From: an uncultured Clostridia bacterium
GTDB taxonomy: Bacteria > Bacillota > Clostridia > Saccharofermentanales > Saccharofermentanaceae
Direction of reading: 5' to 3'
Assembly: GCA_946407705.1 (NCBI GenBank)
Contig: CAMJPC010000020.1
Span: forward strand, 1-33,834
DNA length: 33,834 bases
A program made the translations under genes and the position numbers. Position 1 is the first letter of the stretch. Each line of letters begins with the position of its first letter. Below the pieces are notes generated by a model. The model was given only the letters and a program-made list of their open reading frames with translations. It did no database searches and was not told the DNA's origin. Positions 23,250 through 31,132 of this stretch are shown piece by piece.

Positions 23250-23577
23250 CGGTCTTGTTCTTAAAGCAGAGCTCTCCGCACTCTCCGCCTTCGCACACTC
23301 TGTAGTTTCCGCCTTCGATGCAGAGTGTCTTTCCGTTGATCAGGACGTCTGCGATCTTATGCCTTGCGGACTCGTAGATCTCGGTTACGGTCGTGCGCGA
23401 GATGTCCATCTGCGCAGCGCATTCCTCGTGCGTCATCTTAAGATAATCGACGTGACGCATTACCTCGAATTCCTCAGTGGTAAGCACCTCCGAAGCATCA
23501 TTTCCGCTGCCCGCGGGAACGAACTTGTTGTACTTGGGTTCTTCACATACCCTTCTAACCTTGACCGGTCTGGACAT
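23242..23577 (-). CDS. DUF134 family putative DNA-binding protein
   Basis: A 111-residue UPF0251/DUF134 protein (COG1342): it opens MSRPVKVRRVCEEPKYNKF and has a sigma-70 region 4-like helix-turn-helix (LTTEEFEVMRHVDYLKMTHEECAAQMDISRTTVTEIYESA, about 32-71). A C-terminal Cys group (CIEGGNYRVCEGGECGELC) could bind a metal or an Fe-S cluster. The targets of this family are unknown. It has GGAGGT upstream and its own promoter. It converges on the radical SAM gene with an 8-bp overlap of coding ends; a shared role in redox or metal response is only a guess. Confidence 0.87.
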   Translation of the reverse strand: MSRPVKVRRVCEEPKYNKFVPAGSGNDASEVLTTEEFEVMRHVDYLKMTHEECAAQMDISRTTVTEIYESARHKIADVLINGKTLCIEGGNYRVCEGGECGELCFKNKTAN

Positions 23578-23592
23578 TAACAGGCAACCTCC

Positions 23593-23621
23593 ATTTAGAA
23601 TCCGTAAACGGCATATGTCAA
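23593..23621 (-). promoter_or_regulatory. Promoter of the DUF134 gene
   Basis: Perfect TTGACA (-35, 23621-23616), 17 bp and CTAAAT (-10, 23598-23593) on the minus strand, directly after the end of the sulfatase gene. The short predicted leader retains the GGAGGT Shine-Dalgarno only if transcription starts at the near side, so this call is moderate. Confidence 0.4.
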
Positions 23622-23626
23622 TTATA

Positions 23627-26308
23627 TCATGCCTCGCTCAGCGTTACCCCTTTGGGAAGGACCGCCTGCGAAATGCCTTTCGAAGTGAGGTCGTACACCG
23701 CTCTGCACTTGTACTGGACGATGCCTGATTCGCTGCTCGTTACGTATATCATTATGCCGAAGGTCTTGGGGTCGTAAGAACTCACGTCGAAGTCTTTCAT
23801 GTAGAAATATTCGAATGAATCTTCGCTGCCCTGCTTGCCGTATCTGCCCTTCATCATCTCGGTCCTGACCAGAGCCAGAGGATGATCCTTGTCCCATGTG
23901 TACATGTATGCGTAGATGGGCTTGTCCGTAAGGATCTTAGGATTGATGCCGTTCATCCATATGTCGGCAGTCTTCTTTTCTCCGTTATATCTGACGCCGA
24001 CGGAACATGTGTCGTCAGTGATCAGGGTTGAGATGGTGTTGCGGTACACGTCAAAGACCCTGGTATCGATCACCCTGCCTGCTAGATCATCGTAGACCAC
24101 GATGTTGAAGCCTCTCTTGTTTGCCGCGTACTCCTCGCCTCCGACGACGATCGAGCATACGTTTCCGTAGCGCAGTGCACCTGATATGATCTCGTATTCC
24201 GTGCCGTCCTTGAGCGTTCCCTTATGGTTCAGTTCGTGCATCGCAGCGCTCTCGATGCGGCTTACACTGCCCGTTACCGCGATGTATGAAGAGCCGTTCT
24301 TTCCGAAGAGCGTACAATCGAGACCTATCTTTTCAAATGCCTTGGAAGTCTTCAGATCAAGGCCGTTCGCTCCTTCGTCCTTAACGCCGATCAGGATGGT
24401 GATACCGTCCAATCCGCTGAGCATGTTGATGTAACTTGCAAGGTCATCGTACCTAAGAACGCCCTCGTTCTTTCCGGTCTCGTAGAACTCGTGCTCGACG
24501 CCGTTAACGTCGGTCGCGAAAAGCTTAACAGTTCCCGTGAATATCTCTCTGAATGTGAGCTCTGACGTATCGAAACCGCCGCTGTAGAGTTTGTCGGCAT
24601 CAACTTTGAAATCAATCTTGGATATGAGTTTTCCGTCAGGTCCGATGAATTCTCCTCTTACGGATCTTATCTCCTGCCTGCAGTTTTCGATGCCCCAGAA
24701 CGAGACGTTCAGCTTGCCTTCATCATCTATCTTCGTCTTGATGTCCAGGTAATCGAGATTCCTTAGGATGTCCTTTGAGAGCATGTCGAACTTGCCGATC
24801 TTGTCGTAGAACGTGCTCCTCATTCCGAGTTCATTGCTCAGGAATTCGATGCCGTATTTCTCCATTAACGTGGGAGTGTCAGAGAACAGGTTAGTTCCGA
24901 GGCCCAAACGGTTGCCTCTAATCTTTACGCCCATTGCGGCGAGCGTCGTCGGGAACATGTCGTAGATCGTGTAATCGCGGTGACAGGGTTTCTCCACCTC
25001 GGCAGCCGAATTCAATACGCATACGTATGAACGGCGTCCGAATGAATCCTCGATCTGCTTGCAGTAATCGGAGTCCATCGTGGGGTGGTCGCCGACCAGG
25101 ACGATCGTTGTGTCTTTATAGAAATCCTGCTTTTTCATCCAATCGATGAAAGAAGCGATCTGCCTTGAAGAGCAGCTCATTACATTGGAATATCTGTCAC
25201 CGAAATCACTCTTGCAGAGGTCGCAGATGTAGCCGTCCTCGAAATGCGTGTCGACCGTGAGCATCGTCAGGTTGAAAGGCTTTCCTTCACTGTTCAGCTC
25301 GGTGAGCCTCGTTTTCGCGAAATCGAAAAGCTTTCTGTCCTCATAGCCCCACCATACCCTGTAATCCTTGGGAATATATCCGTTGTTTCTCGCGTACTCG
25401 TAATCAAAGACCTGGTATCCGCCGTGCTCTTTAAAGTACAGCGCCCTGCCTCCGAAAGCCGCCTCGGAACCGCACATGAAGACCTGGTTGTAGCCCTGCT
25501 CGTCGAGCAGATCTCCGATCGTCTTGAGTCCCGGATAGAATGAATCCGCATAGGATGCGGCTGCATTTCCGATGCTGCCCAACACGGGTATGCCTGATGT
25601 CTGCGCGACCAGGGCGCCCATCGTGTATGAAGATCCCGTCGTGACGTAACCGCCGTTAAGAGTCTTCTTGTCACCTGAGAAGCATTCGCCTTCATCGGTC
25701 GCAAGCTTGGTAAGCTCAGGGATCACGTTCTCGTCAAAAGCGCCGCCAGAATACTTATCCGCAAACGTCATCTCCACTGACTCAAGGAAGATGTATACGA
25801 GGTTTCTCTTTTTCTCCGGGAAGACGCAGTTTCCGGCGGTCGGTTCGACGTAGTTCTGTTCAATGAAATCAGACTTCGTAAGGCGTGACTTTATATAATC
25901 GATGACGCGGTATCTGGCTACTGCCCTTCCCGCCTGGCAGACGAGTATTCCGATAAGCAGAACGGCGACAACCATGCGGTACTTCTTTAATGCGCCGTAG
26001 TTCTTGCGTCTGACGAGCATGACTGTCACGGAAGCAAAAAGGATCACCGCGATCACCGAAGCAAGGACGACGCGCAGATAAAAGCTTGTCATTACATCCT
26101 TGGATGTGCCTTCGAGAGGCGCGGACAGATAAAAGACTATCTCGTCAAAGGTAATGTCATGCCAGATGGAAAGAAGCCATGTAAGGCCTAAGCTTAAGAA
26201 AGCTCCGGCCGCGAAAAGCAGGACCGACACGATAAGGCGCACGGTTACCGGTTTGCGCGGACTCTTCCCGGGCTTGCCGCCCTTGTGATTATCAACAGTT
26301 TCAGTCAT
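23627..26308 (-). CDS. LTA synthase/OpgB-type sulfatase-fold membrane enzyme with C-terminal ILEI-like region
   Basis: An 893-residue membrane enzyme. Three helices (about 23-46, 76-98, 111-130) precede an extracytoplasmic sulfatase/alkaline phosphatase domain: Glu176 in FLESVE, candidate nucleophile Thr229 in SSYTMGALVAQ, D353-x-H355 in VDTHFE and D407-H408 in VGDHPT. This pattern is closest to phosphoglycerol transferases (OpgB/MdoB, LtaS), which move glycerol phosphate or similar groups to surface glycans. After about residue 520 lies a long beta-rich region with segments like the ILEI/FAM3 domain (YINMLSGLDGITILIGVKDE near 626-645; KRGFNIVVYDDLAGRVIDTR at 731-750). The start codon has no Shine-Dalgarno. 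It is divergent from the L,D-transpeptidase gene. Confidence 0.85.
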   Translation of the reverse strand: MTETVDNHKGGKPGKSPRKPVTVRLIVSVLLFAAGAFLSLGLTWLLSIWHDITFDEIVFYLSAPLEGTSKDVMTSFYLRVVLASVIAVILFASVTVMLVRRKNYGALKKYRMVVAVLLIGILVCQAGRAVARYRVIDYIKSRLTKSDFIEQNYVEPTAGNCVFPEKKRNLVYIFLESVEMTFADKYSGGAFDENVIPELTKLATDEGECFSGDKKTLNGGYVTTGSSYTMGALVAQTSGIPVLGSIGNAAASYADSFYPGLKTIGDLLDEQGYNQVFMCGSEAAFGGRALYFKEHGGYQVFDYEYARNNGYIPKDYRVWWGYEDRKLFDFAKTRLTELNSEGKPFNLTMLTVDTHFEDGYICDLCKSDFGDRYSNVMSCSSRQIASFIDWMKKQDFYKDTTIVLVGDHPTMDSDYCKQIEDSFGRRSYVCVLNSAAEVEKPCHRDYTIYDMFPTTLAAMGVKIRGNRLGLGTNLFSDTPTLMEKYGIEFLSNELGMRSTFYDKIGKFDMLSKDILRNLDYLDIKTKIDDEGKLNVSFWGIENCRQEIRSVRGEFIGPDGKLISKIDFKVDADKLYSGGFDTSELTFREIFTGTVKLFATDVNGVEHEFYETGKNEGVLRYDDLASYINMLSGLDGITILIGVKDEGANGLDLKTSKAFEKIGLDCTLFGKNGSSYIAVTGSVSRIESAAMHELNHKGTLKDGTEYEIISGALRYGNVCSIVVGGEEYAANKRGFNIVVYDDLAGRVIDTRVFDVYRNTISTLITDDTCSVGVRYNGEKKTADIWMNGINPKILTDKPIYAYMYTWDKDHPLALVRTEMMKGRYGKQGSEDSFEYFYMKDFDVSSYDPKTFGIMIYVTSSESGIVQYKCRAVYDLTSKGISQAVLPKGVTLSEA

Positions 26309-26317
26309 AGCAGAATA

Positions 26318-26346
26318 ATATTACTTATTGCTCTTTTAATTGTAAA
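26318..26346 (-). promoter_or_regulatory. Promoter of the sulfatase gene (near-leaderless)
   Basis: TTTACA (-35, 26346-26341), 17 bp and TAATAT (-10, 26323-26318) on the minus strand. Only 9 nt separate the -10 box from the ATG, so the leader would be 0-3 nt. Its -35 overlaps the -35 of the divergent promoter. Confidence 0.5.
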
Positions 26347-26369
26347 GAAGGCTTATTTTTTGTTATGAT
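26340..26369 (+). promoter_or_regulatory. Promoter of the L,D-transpeptidase gene
   Basis: TTGTAA (-35, 26340-26345), 18 bp and an extended TGT-TATGAT (-10, 26364-26369). The predicted start near 26376 gives a short leader containing GGAGG. Confidence 0.55.
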
Positions 26370-26394
26370 GAGTCTATCTAAACGGAGGGTATGT

Positions 26395-27450
26395 ATGTCA
26401 GCAATCGTAAAGAGGATCTCAGCGGCTTTCCTCACCGCAATCGTGCTGATATCGCTGTTCTCGTTCAGCGTGTCTGCCGACGTGACAAATGACGCATCTG
26501 CCGGCATTTCGGAAGCAGATGTAACGACATCCGAAGCTTATACAGCACCCGCCGGTGCCACTGTCACTTACCGCACGCGCGGATACAAGAAGAAATGGCA
26601 GAAGTATAAGAAGCAGGGTTACCGTTCCGGATACATAAACAAGAAGACCAGATCCATCGAAGCCATCCAGATCAAGGTCAAGAGTTCTGTTTCCGGCAAG
26701 ATCCAGTACAACACTCACGCATACAAGAGAGGCTGGAGCGGCTACAAGACCAACGGCAAGACCGCAGGCGGCAAGAAGCAGAGGATCGACATGATCCGCA
26801 TCAAGCTCACCGGCGAACTCGCCGAGAAATACGATGTCTATTACCGTGTCCATCTCCACATCCAGAGAGGCTGGCTCGCATGGGCCAAGAACGGCGAGGA
26901 TGCAGGCGCCAGAGACTATGCATTCTACATTGACGCGATCCAGATCGTATTGACCGAGAAGGACGCCGATGCACCCGGAGCCGTAAGGGGTATCAAGACC
27001 CAGAGAAACTTCAAGTGCTACAACGCCGATAACATAAGATCCGCCATGATCGAAAAGGCTCAGAGCATGAGCAGCTCGACCAAGTGGCTCATCCTCTGCG
27101 ATACACAGCACTATTTCGCAGGCGTTTTCACCGGTTCAAAGGGCAACTGGAAGTTAGTAAGGTTCATCTACATCTCCGTAGGCAAGCCTTCCTCTCCTAC
27201 CAAGAAGGGCGTATTCAAGATAAAAAACCGTAAGAAGAAATTCTATTCGGGAGCGGTAAGGTGTAAATACTGTACGAGGTTCACGAAGGCATACTACTTC
27301 CACAGCCTGCCTTATTCGTGGGACGGCAAGAGGATCGTCAGCACGAGACTCGGCCAGAGATGCACGCACGGCTGCGTAAGAATGCCGCTTGACGACGCAA
27401 AGTACATCTACAAGAAAGTCCCGAAGAAATCCACCGCTTGGGTTTACTGA
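26395..27450 (+). CDS. Secreted L,D-transpeptidase with three ChW-type repeats
   Basis: A 351-residue exported protein. The signal peptide probably ends near residue 28 (SFSVSA-DV). Three ChW-like repeats (about 56-97, 102-138, 147-186), each with a pattern like Y-x-x-GW...G...G....I-x-x-I-x-I, probably bind the cell wall. The YkuD-type catalytic domain (about 228-351) ends with THGCVRM, giving His325 and the nucleophile Cys327. L,D-transpeptidases make 3-3 cross-links in peptidoglycan or attach proteins to it. The ATG at 26395 has GGAGG 6 nt upstream; an earlier in-frame ATG at 26365 falls inside the -10 box and is rejected. Confidence 0.9.
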   Translation: MSAIVKRISAAFLTAIVLISLFSFSVSADVTNDASAGISEADVTTSEAYTAPAGATVTYRTRGYKKKWQKYKKQGYRSGYINKKTRSIEAIQIKVKSSVSGKIQYNTHAYKRGWSGYKTNGKTAGGKKQRIDMIRIKLTGELAEKYDVYYRVHLHIQRGWLAWAKNGEDAGARDYAFYIDAIQIVLTEKDADAPGAVRGIKTQRNFKCYNADNIRSAMIEKAQSMSSSTKWLILCDTQHYFAGVFTGSKGNWKLVRFIYISVGKPSSPTKKGVFKIKNRKKKFYSGAVRCKYCTRFTKAYYFHSLPYSWDGKRIVSTRLGQRCTHGCVRMPLDDAKYIYKKVPKKSTAWVY

Positions 27451-27461
27451 TAAGAGCAAAC

Positions 27462-27494
27462 AAAAAGGACGCCATCAAGGCGTCCTTCTTTTTG
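27462..27494. terminator. Bidirectional terminator between convergent genes
   Basis: GGACGCC-ATCAA-GGCGTCC (27467-27485), preceded by an A-run and followed by TTCTTTTT, so it can end both the L,D-transpeptidase message (plus) and rfbA (minus). Confidence 0.88.
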
Positions 27495-27508
27495 ACCTGT
27501 TATCCTTA

Positions 27509-28381
27509 TCAGAACTCTTCTGCGAGTGCTCCGAGATACTGTCCGTAATTGGTCTTGTTCATGGAATCTGCAAGGCTTCTGAATGCCTCTTCGTTGATCC
27601 ATCCCTTGCGGAGCGCGATCTCTTCAAGACATCCGATCATGTTGCCTGAACGCTGTGCCGCACGGATGGCGCCTGCAGCTTCATAAAGGCTGTCGGCGTT
27701 ACCGGCGTCGAACCATGAGAACTCCTTGCCGAGAGCGATGACCTTGAGGTTGCCGCGGTTGAGGTACTCCTCGTTAACGGATGTGATCTCAAGTTCTCCC
27801 CTTGCGGAAGGCTTGATGTTCTCCGCGATCTGAACGACCTCGGGACCATAGAAATAAAGTCCCGGAACGATGTAATTCGACTTCGGCTTGGAAGGCTTCT
27901 CTTCGATGGATACAGCGTTTCCTTCACTGTCAAATTCAACGACGCCGAATGCTCTCGGGTCTGCCACGTAATATCCGAAAATGGCTGCGCTGCCTTCACT
28001 TACGATCTCAGCGGCATGTCTTAACTTACGCTTGAAGAAAGGTCCGTAGAAGATGTTGTCGCCGAGCGCAAGGCATACCGAATCGTTGCCGATGAATTCC
28101 TTTCCGATGAGGAAAGCATCGGCGATACCGCGCTGGACCTTCTGCTCGATATAGCTGATCTTGATGCCGAGATGTGATCCGTCTCCCAAAAGATCGATGA
28201 AGGGCTTTGTATCGTCAGGCGGTGTGATGACCAGGATATCCTTGATACCGGAGTTCATGAGAACCGACATCGGATAGTAGATCATGGGTTTGTCGTAAAC
28301 GGGAAGGAGCGGCTTGCAAACCGGCTTTGTTACCGGATAGAGACGCGTTCCTTTTCCTGCAGCAAGAATGATGCCCTTCAT
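27509..28381 (-). CDS. rfbA: Glucose-1-phosphate thymidylyltransferase
   Basis: Makes dTDP-glucose from dTTP and glucose 1-phosphate, the first step to dTDP-rhamnose and other deoxysugars of surface glycans. The 290-residue protein starts MKGIILAAGKGTRLYPVTKP, the nucleotidyltransferase signature, followed by CKPLLPVYDKPMIYYP, CLALGDNIFYG and VEFDSEGNAVSIEEKPSKP, all typical RmlA motifs. AAGGAG precedes the ATG. The other rfb genes (rfbB, C, D) are not in this window, so it stands alone here. Its product could feed the glycosyltransferases at 17-18.8 kb; this is inference only. Confidence 0.95.
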   Translation of the reverse strand: MKGIILAAGKGTRLYPVTKPVCKPLLPVYDKPMIYYPMSVLMNSGIKDILVITPPDDTKPFIDLLGDGSHLGIKISYIEQKVQRGIADAFLIGKEFIGNDSVCLALGDNIFYGPFFKRKLRHAAEIVSEGSAAIFGYYVADPRAFGVVEFDSEGNAVSIEEKPSKPKSNYIVPGLYFYGPEVVQIAENIKPSARGELEITSVNEEYLNRGNLKVIALGKEFSWFDAGNADSLYEAAGAIRAAQRSGNMIGCLEEIALRKGWINEEAFRSLADSMNKTNYGQYLGALAEEF

Positions 28382-28443
28382 ATAGGTACTCCTTGAATGT
28401 TAGTATTACCGCTTTTTTGTTAGATAATCAGTATTATTTTACA

Positions 28444-28472
28444 AGTATATATGAAAAAACGGGCATATGCAA
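28444..28472 (-). promoter_or_regulatory. Promoter of rfbA
   Basis: TTGCAT (-35, 28472-28467), 17 bp and TATACT (-10, 28449-28444) on the minus strand. The predicted leader is about 55 nt with a good Shine-Dalgarno. Confidence 0.55.
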
Positions 28473-28485
28473 AAAGCGCCATAAA

Positions 28486-28511
28486 TAGAAAAGTCCTCCT
28501 TTGCGGAGGAC
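28486..28511 (-). terminator. Terminator after tRNA-Gly
   Basis: GTCCTCC-GCAAA-GGAGGAC on the minus strand followed by TTTTCTATTT, starting about 7 nt beyond the encoded CCA of the tRNA. Confidence 0.85.
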
Positions 28512-28517
28512 ATGTTC

Positions 28518-28593
<76 letters not shown>

Positions 28594-28611
28594 GTCAAAA
28601 CGAGCAAAATC

Positions 28612-28640
28612 AATATATCAGACAACCGTGGCAAAATCAA
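28612..28640 (-). promoter_or_regulatory. Candidate tRNA-Gly promoter inside the GH26 gene end
   Basis: TTGATT (-35, 28640-28635), 17 bp and TATATT (-10, 28617-28612) on the minus strand. The -35 and most of the spacer are coding sequence of the upstream gene. Predicted start is about 12 nt before the tRNA. Confidence 0.5.
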
Positions 28641-29733
28641 ACACGGGCGCCATCATGACGTGCGGGTCTTCGGCAAAGGCAGTGAAATCGTCACACAATT
28701 CATGTCTGAATCCGTCCTTTTCGTAAGGGAGCCAGAACTGCGTATCGGAGAAATTCGCCCATATGAGCATGTATGCACAGAGCCTTCCTCCCTCGCATCC
28801 GTTAAGAGCAGAAAGCAGGTCGGTAAACCACTTCGTGTTGGTGTTGCCTGAAGGAGCAAGGCCCTCGAAATAACCGGCGGGGGTCTCCAACGCCCTGTAC
28901 CCGGTCTCGGTCAGAGCAACGACCTTGTCGTGGAGCTTAGCGCACTGCGCGATCTCATCAAGAGCTCCCTGGAGCTTCTTTAAGAAACCATCACCGAAGT
29001 GCGGATGATCGTGATAGTAATCGAGGCCCATGACGTCTATGTAGTCATCACCGGGATATCTTGCGAGATAATCCATGCCTGATGCGATGGGACCGTTAGG
29101 CGAATAGGCAACGGCAAAATTCTTTACGCCGCAGTCGTGCATGAGATAGTCGATCGTATAGCGGAAAAGGATCACGTAATCCTCATCTGAAAGGTACTTT
29201 CTTCCCCACCAGAACCAGTCGCCGGTATCCTCGTGGAAAGGCCTGAAGATCATGGGGATCGGGTCACCTTCAAGGTCTACGCATCTGTTAGCAAAGTCCG
29301 CGATCATGTCGAGGAAACGGAGATACTTCTTGTTGAGATCCCCGCCTTCCATTATCCTGTGCGCGCAGTCACCTTCCGTGTCCGTCGGCGAATAATCGTA
29401 GAACTCATCACCGCCGAGAGTAAAGTTCGGCATGTGCGATGAGAGCGTGATAATGCAGCCCTGTCTGTGCAGGTTCTTTACGACCTTGATCAGATCGTTC
29501 ATCTTGCCTTCGTATCCGAGGAAACTGAGCGTATCGACACCTACGACTGCGGGGTGCTTGCCGCAGAGATTTCTGCAGTCTGATTCCGTGCCGTCCGTGT
29601 TGCTGATCGTAACGCCGATGTGCGCGGCATTCTGCTGTCCGAACATGATCATGTCCGAAGCAGAATACTTCTTAAGCAGCTCAAGCATCTCATTCAGCTT
29701 GGGCGATCTTTCATATCTGAATCCGCTATCCAT
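28618..29733 (-). CDS. GH26-type glycoside hydrolase (beta-mannanase-like), no signal peptide
   Basis: A 371-residue TIM-barrel glycosidase resembling GH26 beta-mannanases. The acid/base region MIFRPFHEDTGDWFWWG (Glu168) matches the GH26 pattern of RP-x-HE followed by WFWWG. Glu276 in VALTETG is the likely nucleophile. FGQQNAAHIG near residue 31 is a further family feature. It starts MDSGFRYERSPKLNEM with no signal peptide, so it is probably cytoplasmic and may cut imported manno-oligosaccharides, or another beta-linked glycan. It lies 11 nt after the helical protein gene and has AAGGA upstream. Substrate assignment is by family only. Confidence 0.82.
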   Translation of the reverse strand: MDSGFRYERSPKLNEMLELLKKYSASDMIMFGQQNAAHIGVTISNTDGTESDCRNLCGKHPAVVGVDTLSFLGYEGKMNDLIKVVKNLHRQGCIITLSSHMPNFTLGGDEFYDYSPTDTEGDCAHRIMEGGDLNKKYLRFLDMIADFANRCVDLEGDPIPMIFRPFHEDTGDWFWWGRKYLSDEDYVILFRYTIDYLMHDCGVKNFAVAYSPNGPIASGMDYLARYPGDDYIDVMGLDYYHDHPHFGDGFLKKLQGALDEIAQCAKLHDKVVALTETGYRALETPAGYFEGLAPSGNTNTKWFTDLLSALNGCEGGRLCAYMLIWANFSDTQFWLPYEKDGFRHELCDDFTAFAEDPHVMMAPVFDFATVV

Positions 29734-29744
29734 TAGATCAGTCC

Positions 29745-30740
29745 TTATTTGTTTCCGTTATATCTTGCGGGACCGTATTTCTTGCCTTCAGGCTGCCTTG
29801 ACTTGCGTGTGAAATCACCGAACGGATCGTTGATGTCGGAGATGTCTCCGCCTAACTTCTGGATCGCCGACATCATCTCGTAGAAAAGATCTCTTCCGAT
29901 CGAATCCTGATGCCTGTTGATGTAGTTCTTCATGAGAGCCACCGCGCGGTCGTCGCCGTATTCAGCAAGGCAGATGACTGCGTAGATCTTGTTCGTCATC
30001 GCGCGGAAAGTGTGTCTCAATGTCTGATAGATCTCCTCCGAAGGATGAGCCATTCCTATCTCTGCGAGCATGATGACGAGGTCCTCTGCGGGTCCCTCAA
30101 GGCCGTTATCCTGCTCCTCTTCGATGATGTTCATGAGGATCGGCACTGAGACTTCAGCACCGCCTACGACGTAGTCCTTGATGGACTCTGCCACGAATTC
30201 CTTCGTTTGGTGATAGCTCATGAAACGGTCGATGACAGCCTTAACAAAGCAGAACTCCTGCATCTTGATGAGAACATCGAGGCATGCCTTGACCTTCTGA
30301 TACTCGATCTCGAAAAGCTTGTCCTCGTCATCCAACTCTTCCTCGGTCCATGCCGAATTGCCGATGACGGAACTGCAGTAATCCCTTACCGCTTCCCTGT
30401 CCTCTGCTGCTATGCTCGCGATGAGCGAATCAGGTACGCCTCTGTCGAGCGTAACTGCGCTGTATTCGAGGATCTCGGTCTTCTCTTCGAGCGTCATCGC
30501 ATCGAAAACCTCTCTGAGCGACTTTCCTCCAAGCTTTTCATCAGGCTCGTTCTCAAGTGCCTCTGTGGCCTTCTCTGTTTCTTCTCTTGCTATGTCCTGG
30601 ATATATTCCTCAAAAGAAGCCGCATCGCTTCCTTCGGGCACCTGGCCGACTTTGTCGGCATATTCATCTATCTTCTGCTCGAGGATGAGTGCTTCAATCT
30701 GATCGTATCTGCCAAGGATTTCCTTTATCTCGTCAGTCAT
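29745..30740 (-). CDS. Acidic all-helical protein of unknown function
   Basis: I do not recognise this 331-residue protein. It is very acidic, lacks signal peptide and membrane helices, and looks helical throughout. The middle and C-terminal parts (about 150-300) have a HEAT-like rhythm of paired helices (SVPILMNIIEEE, AEDLVIMLAEIG, VICLAEYGDDRAVALMKNYI). The last 30 residues are basic and Gly/Pro-rich. The ATG at 30740 is preferred over one 6 nt earlier because AGAGG then has normal spacing. It has its own promoter and is followed by the GH26 gene after 11 nt, so the two are probably co-transcribed. A scaffold or adaptor role is possible. Confidence 0.7.
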   Translation of the reverse strand: MTDEIKEILGRYDQIEALILEQKIDEYADKVGQVPEGSDAASFEEYIQDIAREETEKATEALENEPDEKLGGKSLREVFDAMTLEEKTEILEYSAVTLDRGVPDSLIASIAAEDREAVRDYCSSVIGNSAWTEEELDDEDKLFEIEYQKVKACLDVLIKMQEFCFVKAVIDRFMSYHQTKEFVAESIKDYVVGGAEVSVPILMNIIEEEQDNGLEGPAEDLVIMLAEIGMAHPSEEIYQTLRHTFRAMTNKIYAVICLAEYGDDRAVALMKNYINRHQDSIGRDLFYEMMSAIQKLGGDISDINDPFGDFTRKSRQPEGKKYGPARYNGNK

Positions 30741-30774
30741 TTCCATTCCTCTTTCATTTCTTTATTAGGAAATT

Positions 30775-30803
30775 ATTCTACACAAAACTCTACTTTCGTA
30801 CAA
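30775..30803 (-). promoter_or_regulatory. Promoter of the helical protein-GH26 pair
   Basis: TTGTAC (-35, 30803-30798), 17 bp and TAGAAT (-10, 30780-30775) on the minus strand, directly after the tRNA terminator. The predicted leader is about 28 nt with AGAGG. Confidence 0.5.
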
Positions 30804-30836
30804 TAAAAAAGCACCGCAAAACTGCGGTGCTTTTTA
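30804..30836 (-). terminator. Terminator of the tRNA cluster
   Basis: GCACCGCA pairs with TGCGGTGC (30811-30830), flanked by A- and T-runs. On the minus strand it ends the Met-Glu-Cys tRNA transcript. Confidence 0.9.
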
Positions 30837-30837
30837 G

Positions 30838-30911
30838 TGGAGGTACCACCCAGATTTGAACTGGGGATCAGGGTTTTGCAGACCCACGCCTTACCACTTG
30901 GCTATGGTACC
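30838..30911 (-). tRNA. tRNA-Cys (anticodon GCA)
   Basis: 74 nt with encoded CCA. Acceptor GGTACCA/TGGTACC, anticodon loop CTGCAAA (GCA), T arm GTTCAAATC. It is the last of three tRNAs on the minus strand. Confidence 0.97.
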
Positions 30912-30913
30912 AT

Positions 30914-30988
30914 TGGTGACCCGTACGAGAGTTGAACTCGTTACTCCGCCGTGAAAGGGCGACGTCTTAGCCGGTTGACCAACGGGCC
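30914..30988 (-). tRNA. tRNA-Glu (anticodon TTC)
   Basis: 75 nt with encoded CCA. Acceptor GGCCCGT/ACGGGTC with one G-U pair, anticodon loop CTTTCAC (TTC), T arm GTTCAACTC. Middle tRNA of the cluster, 2 nt from tRNA-Cys. Confidence 0.96.
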
Positions 30989-30993
30989 TTTTA

Positions 30994-31070
30994 TGGTAGC
31001 GGCAGTGGGATTCGAACCTACGACCTGCCGGGTATGAACCGGACGCTCTGGCCAGCTGAGCTATGCCGCC
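30994..31070 (-). tRNA. tRNA-Met, elongator type (anticodon CAT)
   Basis: 77 nt with encoded CCA. Acceptor GGCGGCA/TGCCGCT-type pairing, anticodon loop TTCATAC (CAT). It lacks the three G-C pairs typical of initiator tRNA, and its overall sequence resembles elongator tRNA-Met of Bacillus. A tRNA-Ile2 with lysidine is less likely. First tRNA in the transcript. Confidence 0.93.
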
Positions 31071-31087
31071 ATAAAAGATGCCTTGAA

Positions 31088-31116
31088 ATTATATCTACTC
31101 GGAGTAATTAAGTCAA
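31088..31116 (-). promoter_or_regulatory. Promoter of the tRNA cluster
   Basis: TTGACT (-35, 31116-31111), 17 bp and perfect TATAAT (-10, 31093-31088) on the minus strand, about 17 bp before tRNA-Met. Confidence 0.85.
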
Positions 31117-31132
31117 TAGCAACCGCAAAAGT

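Noticed and set aside
26419..27111. 230-codon minus-strand open frame
   Set aside because: Antisense to the L,D-transpeptidase gene, whose signal peptide, repeats and HGC motif are unambiguous.
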